A stretch of DNA of 64,000 bases from Actinomycetes bacterium (GTDB taxonomy: Bacteria; Actinomycetota; Acidimicrobiia; Acidimicrobiales; Ilumatobacteraceae), in the NCBI GenBank assembly GCA_025356335.1, contig JANXUF010000040.1, positions 41,560-105,559 on the forward strand, written 5' to 3'. The position numbers were made by a program, and so were the translations under genes. Below, one piece after another: positions 61,876-64,000 of this stretch; the first letter of the stretch is position 1, and the number at the start of each line of letters is the position of its first letter. The notes below the pieces were generated by a model. That model did not search any database and was not told the DNA's origin. It saw only the letters and a program-made list of their open reading frames with translations.

Positions 61876-64000
61876 TCCGAGTGACGACGCTCTACGCCGG
61901 GTCCGCCGGGGCGACCGCTGCGTATTACACGAAGTACCTCACCCAAGCCGATGGTGAGGAACCGGGTGTGTGGGTCGGCGCAGGTCAGGCGGAGAGATTC
62001 CGGATCGCCGGCACGGTGGTGTCGACAGAGGCGTTGGAGTTGTTGCTGTCCGGCCGTGACCCAACATCGGGGACAACACTCGGGCTCCCGTTGAAGGACC
62101 GCACCCTCGCCAACGGGAAAGTGATCCGTGCGGTCGCCGGGTTCGACGCAACAGTGTCCGCTCCGAAGTCGTTGTCGGTGTGGTGGGCGCTCACCGGCGA
62201 CACCCGCCTCCTCGCCGCGCACGATGTCGCCGTCCGCTCGGTTGTGGAGACGTTGGAGCGTTTTGGTGCGACGACACGGGTCCGGTCGAATGGTGGGCGG
62301 TTGCATCCGGAGACTGGCGGGTTGACGATCGGGTCGTTTCGTCAGACGACGTCACGGTTGGATGACCCGCAGCTGCATACGCATCTGGTGATCTCGTCGA
62401 AGGTGCAGACGGCTGATGGGAGTTGGTTGGCGCTCGACGCCCGGTTGTTGAAGAAGCATCAACGCGCCCTCGGCGGCCTCTACCAGTCGGTTCTGCGTGC
62501 CGAGTTGACGGAACGGTTCGGTGTCGGGTTCGGGGAGATCGTCAAGGGTCAGGCGGAAATCACCGGTGTCGCGCCGGAGTTGCTCGCACGGTTCTCGAAA
62601 CGGACCGCCGAGATCGATATCGCGATGGCAGCGAAGGTCACCGAGTTCATCGACCGTGAAGGGCGTGACCCGAACCGGTTCGAGCGTGCCGCCCTCGGCC
62701 GTGAAGCCGCGCTGGACACCCGGACACACAAGAGCGGACATGACGCCGAACACCTGCGTGAGCGATGGCTCGACGAGGCTGGCGCCGTCGGCGTCACACC
62801 CGAAACACTCGCGGCCTCGATCGTCGACGCCGGCCGTGACCGCCAAGCCGGTGTGCGGGTAGCTATCGATGAGGTGATCGATGCCGTGTCCGAGCGGCAG
62901 TCAGCATGGCACCGAATGGACCTCGTGCGGACGCTGTGCGACCTGCAGAATCCAATCGAGGCTGCGGACGGACGGCAGTGGGCGAAGATCCTCGACGCGG
63001 CGGTGGAGCGGATCCTCGAGCGATGTGTCGATCTCGACCCGGCACGCCCAGAGGATGCGCCGACGAGGCGGGCGGATGGCCGTTCGATCTGGATCGAACC
63101 CGTCGCCGCACACGTCACCAGCCAAGCCGTCCTCGTCGAAGAGGAGCATGTCTTGTCGTGGGCGATCGACCAGCAACTCGACGACCCGACCCCGTCCACC
63201 AGCGTCGTGCGGCACGGTCTCGATGTGTTGCAGGGGGACGCCGCCGCATCCGTCGCCGGCGACGACGGGTTGGTGTTGATCGTCGGACCGGCAGGTACCG
63301 GGAAGCCGACGATGCTTCGTGCCGCTGTCACCGACCTGCATGCGCATCATCGGCCGGTGTTCGGTGTCGCTCCGACCGCCAAAGCTGCCCAAGTCCTCGA
63401 AACCGAGACAGGGATGGTCGCCGACACCGTCGCCAAACTCTTGTACGAATGGTCCCAACCCGACCGGCCACCCGGCTACCCGTGGGACATCGGCGCCGGC
63501 ACCACCCTCATCGTCGACGAAGCCGGAATGCTCGGCACCCACGACCTGTACACGCTGACACGGATCGCCGACGCACACGACTGGCGCCTCGTGCTCGTCG
63601 GTGATCCTCGACAGTTGCAAGGTGTCGCTCGTGGCGGGCTGTTCAACGAACTGTGCATGACCGGCAGAACGGTGGCGTTGGAGACGGTGCACCGCTTCAC
63701 GCACGACTGGGAAGCCACCGCCTCCCTGCACATCCGCAACGGCGACCCACGAGGCCTCGACGCCTACGAAGCGCACGGGCGGATCATCCCCGGGACGTTC
63801 GCTGAACACCTCGAGCGAACCGCCGACACCTGGATCCACAACCACGCCGCCGGCAAGACAGTCGCGGTGACGACGACAACGAACTCGCACGTCGAAGCAA
63901 TCAACGAACTCATCCAACACCACCGGCTCCAGCGCGGCGACCTCAACCCGAGCAGGTGTGCGGAGATCGCCGACGGGGCTGTCGCCTATGAGGGTGATGT
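61872..64000 (+). CDS. MobF (TrwC/TraA) relaxase-helicase, partial
   Basis: 709 codons, open to the window end. The relaxase domain is N-terminal: Tyr pair in ATAAYYTKYL (Y18, Y19), GFDATVSAPKSLSVWWAL, and the metal histidines in DDPQLHTHLVISS (about 168-170). A RecD-like helicase follows, with Walker A VGPAGTGKPT (K478, P479) where Thr or Ser normally follows the Lys, and Walker B TLIVDEAGML. It nicks oriT and unwinds DNA for transfer. Leu and Arg codons (TTG, CGT) are used more freely than in the housekeeping genes. The P479 change could impair ATP use. Confidence 0.92.
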   Translation, partial: MIRVTTLYAGSAGATAAYYTKYLTQADGEEPGVWVGAGQAERFRIAGTVVSTEALELLLSGRDPTSGTTLGLPLKDRTLANGKVIRAVAGFDATVSAPKSLSVWWALTGDTRLLAAHDVAVRSVVETLERFGATTRVRSNGGRLHPETGGLTIGSFRQTTSRLDDPQLHTHLVISSKVQTADGSWLALDARLLKKHQRALGGLYQSVLRAELTERFGVGFGEIVKGQAEITGVAPELLARFSKRTAEIDIAMAAKVTEFIDREGRDPNRFERAALGREAALDTRTHKSGHDAEHLRERWLDEAGAVGVTPETLAASIVDAGRDRQAGVRVAIDEVIDAVSERQSAWHRMDLVRTLCDLQNPIEAADGRQWAKILDAAVERILERCVDLDPARPEDAPTRRADGRSIWIEPVAAHVTSQAVLVEEEHVLSWAIDQQLDDPTPSTSVVRHGLDVLQGDAAASVAGDDGLVLIVGPAGTGKPTMLRAAVTDLHAHHRPVFGVAPTAKAAQVLETETGMVADTVAKLLYEWSQPDRPPGYPWDIGAGTTLIVDEAGMLGTHDLYTLTRIADAHDWRLVLVGDPRQLQGVARGGLFNELCMTGRTVALETVHRFTHDWEATASLHIRNGDPRGLDAYEAHGRIIPGTFAEHLERTADTWIHNHAAGKTVAVTTTTNSHVEAINELIQHHRLQRGDLNPSRCAEIADGAVAYEGD

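Larger units (their letters stand above)
58397..64000. mobile_element. Integrative (conjugative or mobilisable) element at selC, right end outside the window
   Basis: Directly after the 3' end of selC lie an antitoxin-toxin pair, a tyrosine integrase, an excisionase-like HTH protein, a winged-helix protein and a MobF relaxase, all unlike the housekeeping genes to the left. tRNA 3' ends are the usual target of tyrosine integrases, so the left attachment site is probably within about 58370-58396. The right site would be a second copy of that sequence beyond 64000. No type IV secretion genes are seen yet. Confidence 0.75.

Noticed and set aside
1..64000. CRISPR array or rRNA genes
   Set aside because: No regularly spaced direct repeats of 24-40 bases and no rRNA-like sequence were seen; all tandem repeats found are short (9-14 bp) and adjacent.

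Overview
The window comes from a high-GC actinobacterium. A WhiB1-type protein, a PdtaS-type histidine kinase, a pair of ArsA-like ATPases, a Tad locus in the order known from mycobacteria and a class E sortase all point that way. My best guess is the class Acidimicrobiia; this is inferred from protein character and gene order only.

1-18842 (mostly minus strand): the alpha, spc and S10 ribosomal operons, read right to left from rplC to rpoA, which is cut by the window edge. Many neighbouring genes share start and stop bases. A hairpin followed by a T-run lies between rplO and secY. infA, rpmJ, rpsM, rpsK, rpsD and rpoA have their own promoter, and infA appears to start with CTG. rpsJ is missing upstream of rplC. 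An inserted block (2844-6176) holds a PlsC-like acyltransferase, a DUF1295 membrane protein and an FAD oxidoreductase. L22, S3, L5 and S17 carry unusual tails.

18843-30912: a VOC protein, a phytanoyl-CoA dioxygenase-like protein, a MauE-like membrane protein, an enoyl-CoA hydratase and a class E sortase. These are followed by a complete System I cytochrome c maturation operon, ccmABCDEFGHI, including a 43-residue CcmD.

30936-47630: SixA-like phosphatase, sulfite-oxidase-like protein, a SufR-like regulator divergent from mrp, a lysyl-oxidase lipoprotein, and DUF3107-ArsA-ArsA-PdtaS convergent with WhiB1. A perfect CRP-type site lies just upstream of whiB1. Then come GDPD, a lipid kinase, etfBA, a secreted TIMP/netrin-like protein and a frameshifted sugar-lactone oxidase.

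47637-58077: a 1109-residue patatin-like protein, a ferredoxin reductase, Dtd, an aldose epimerase, and a Tad pilus locus (ssd-tadA-tadB-tadC-flp-tadE) ending in a STAS protein.

58301-64000: a selenocysteine-type tRNA (selC), followed by what looks like an integrative conjugative or mobilisable element. It holds an HTH antitoxin plus PIN toxin with repeats in the promoter, a tyrosine integrase, an excisionase-like protein, a winged-helix protein and a MobF relaxase that runs off the window end. This is the main accessory region.
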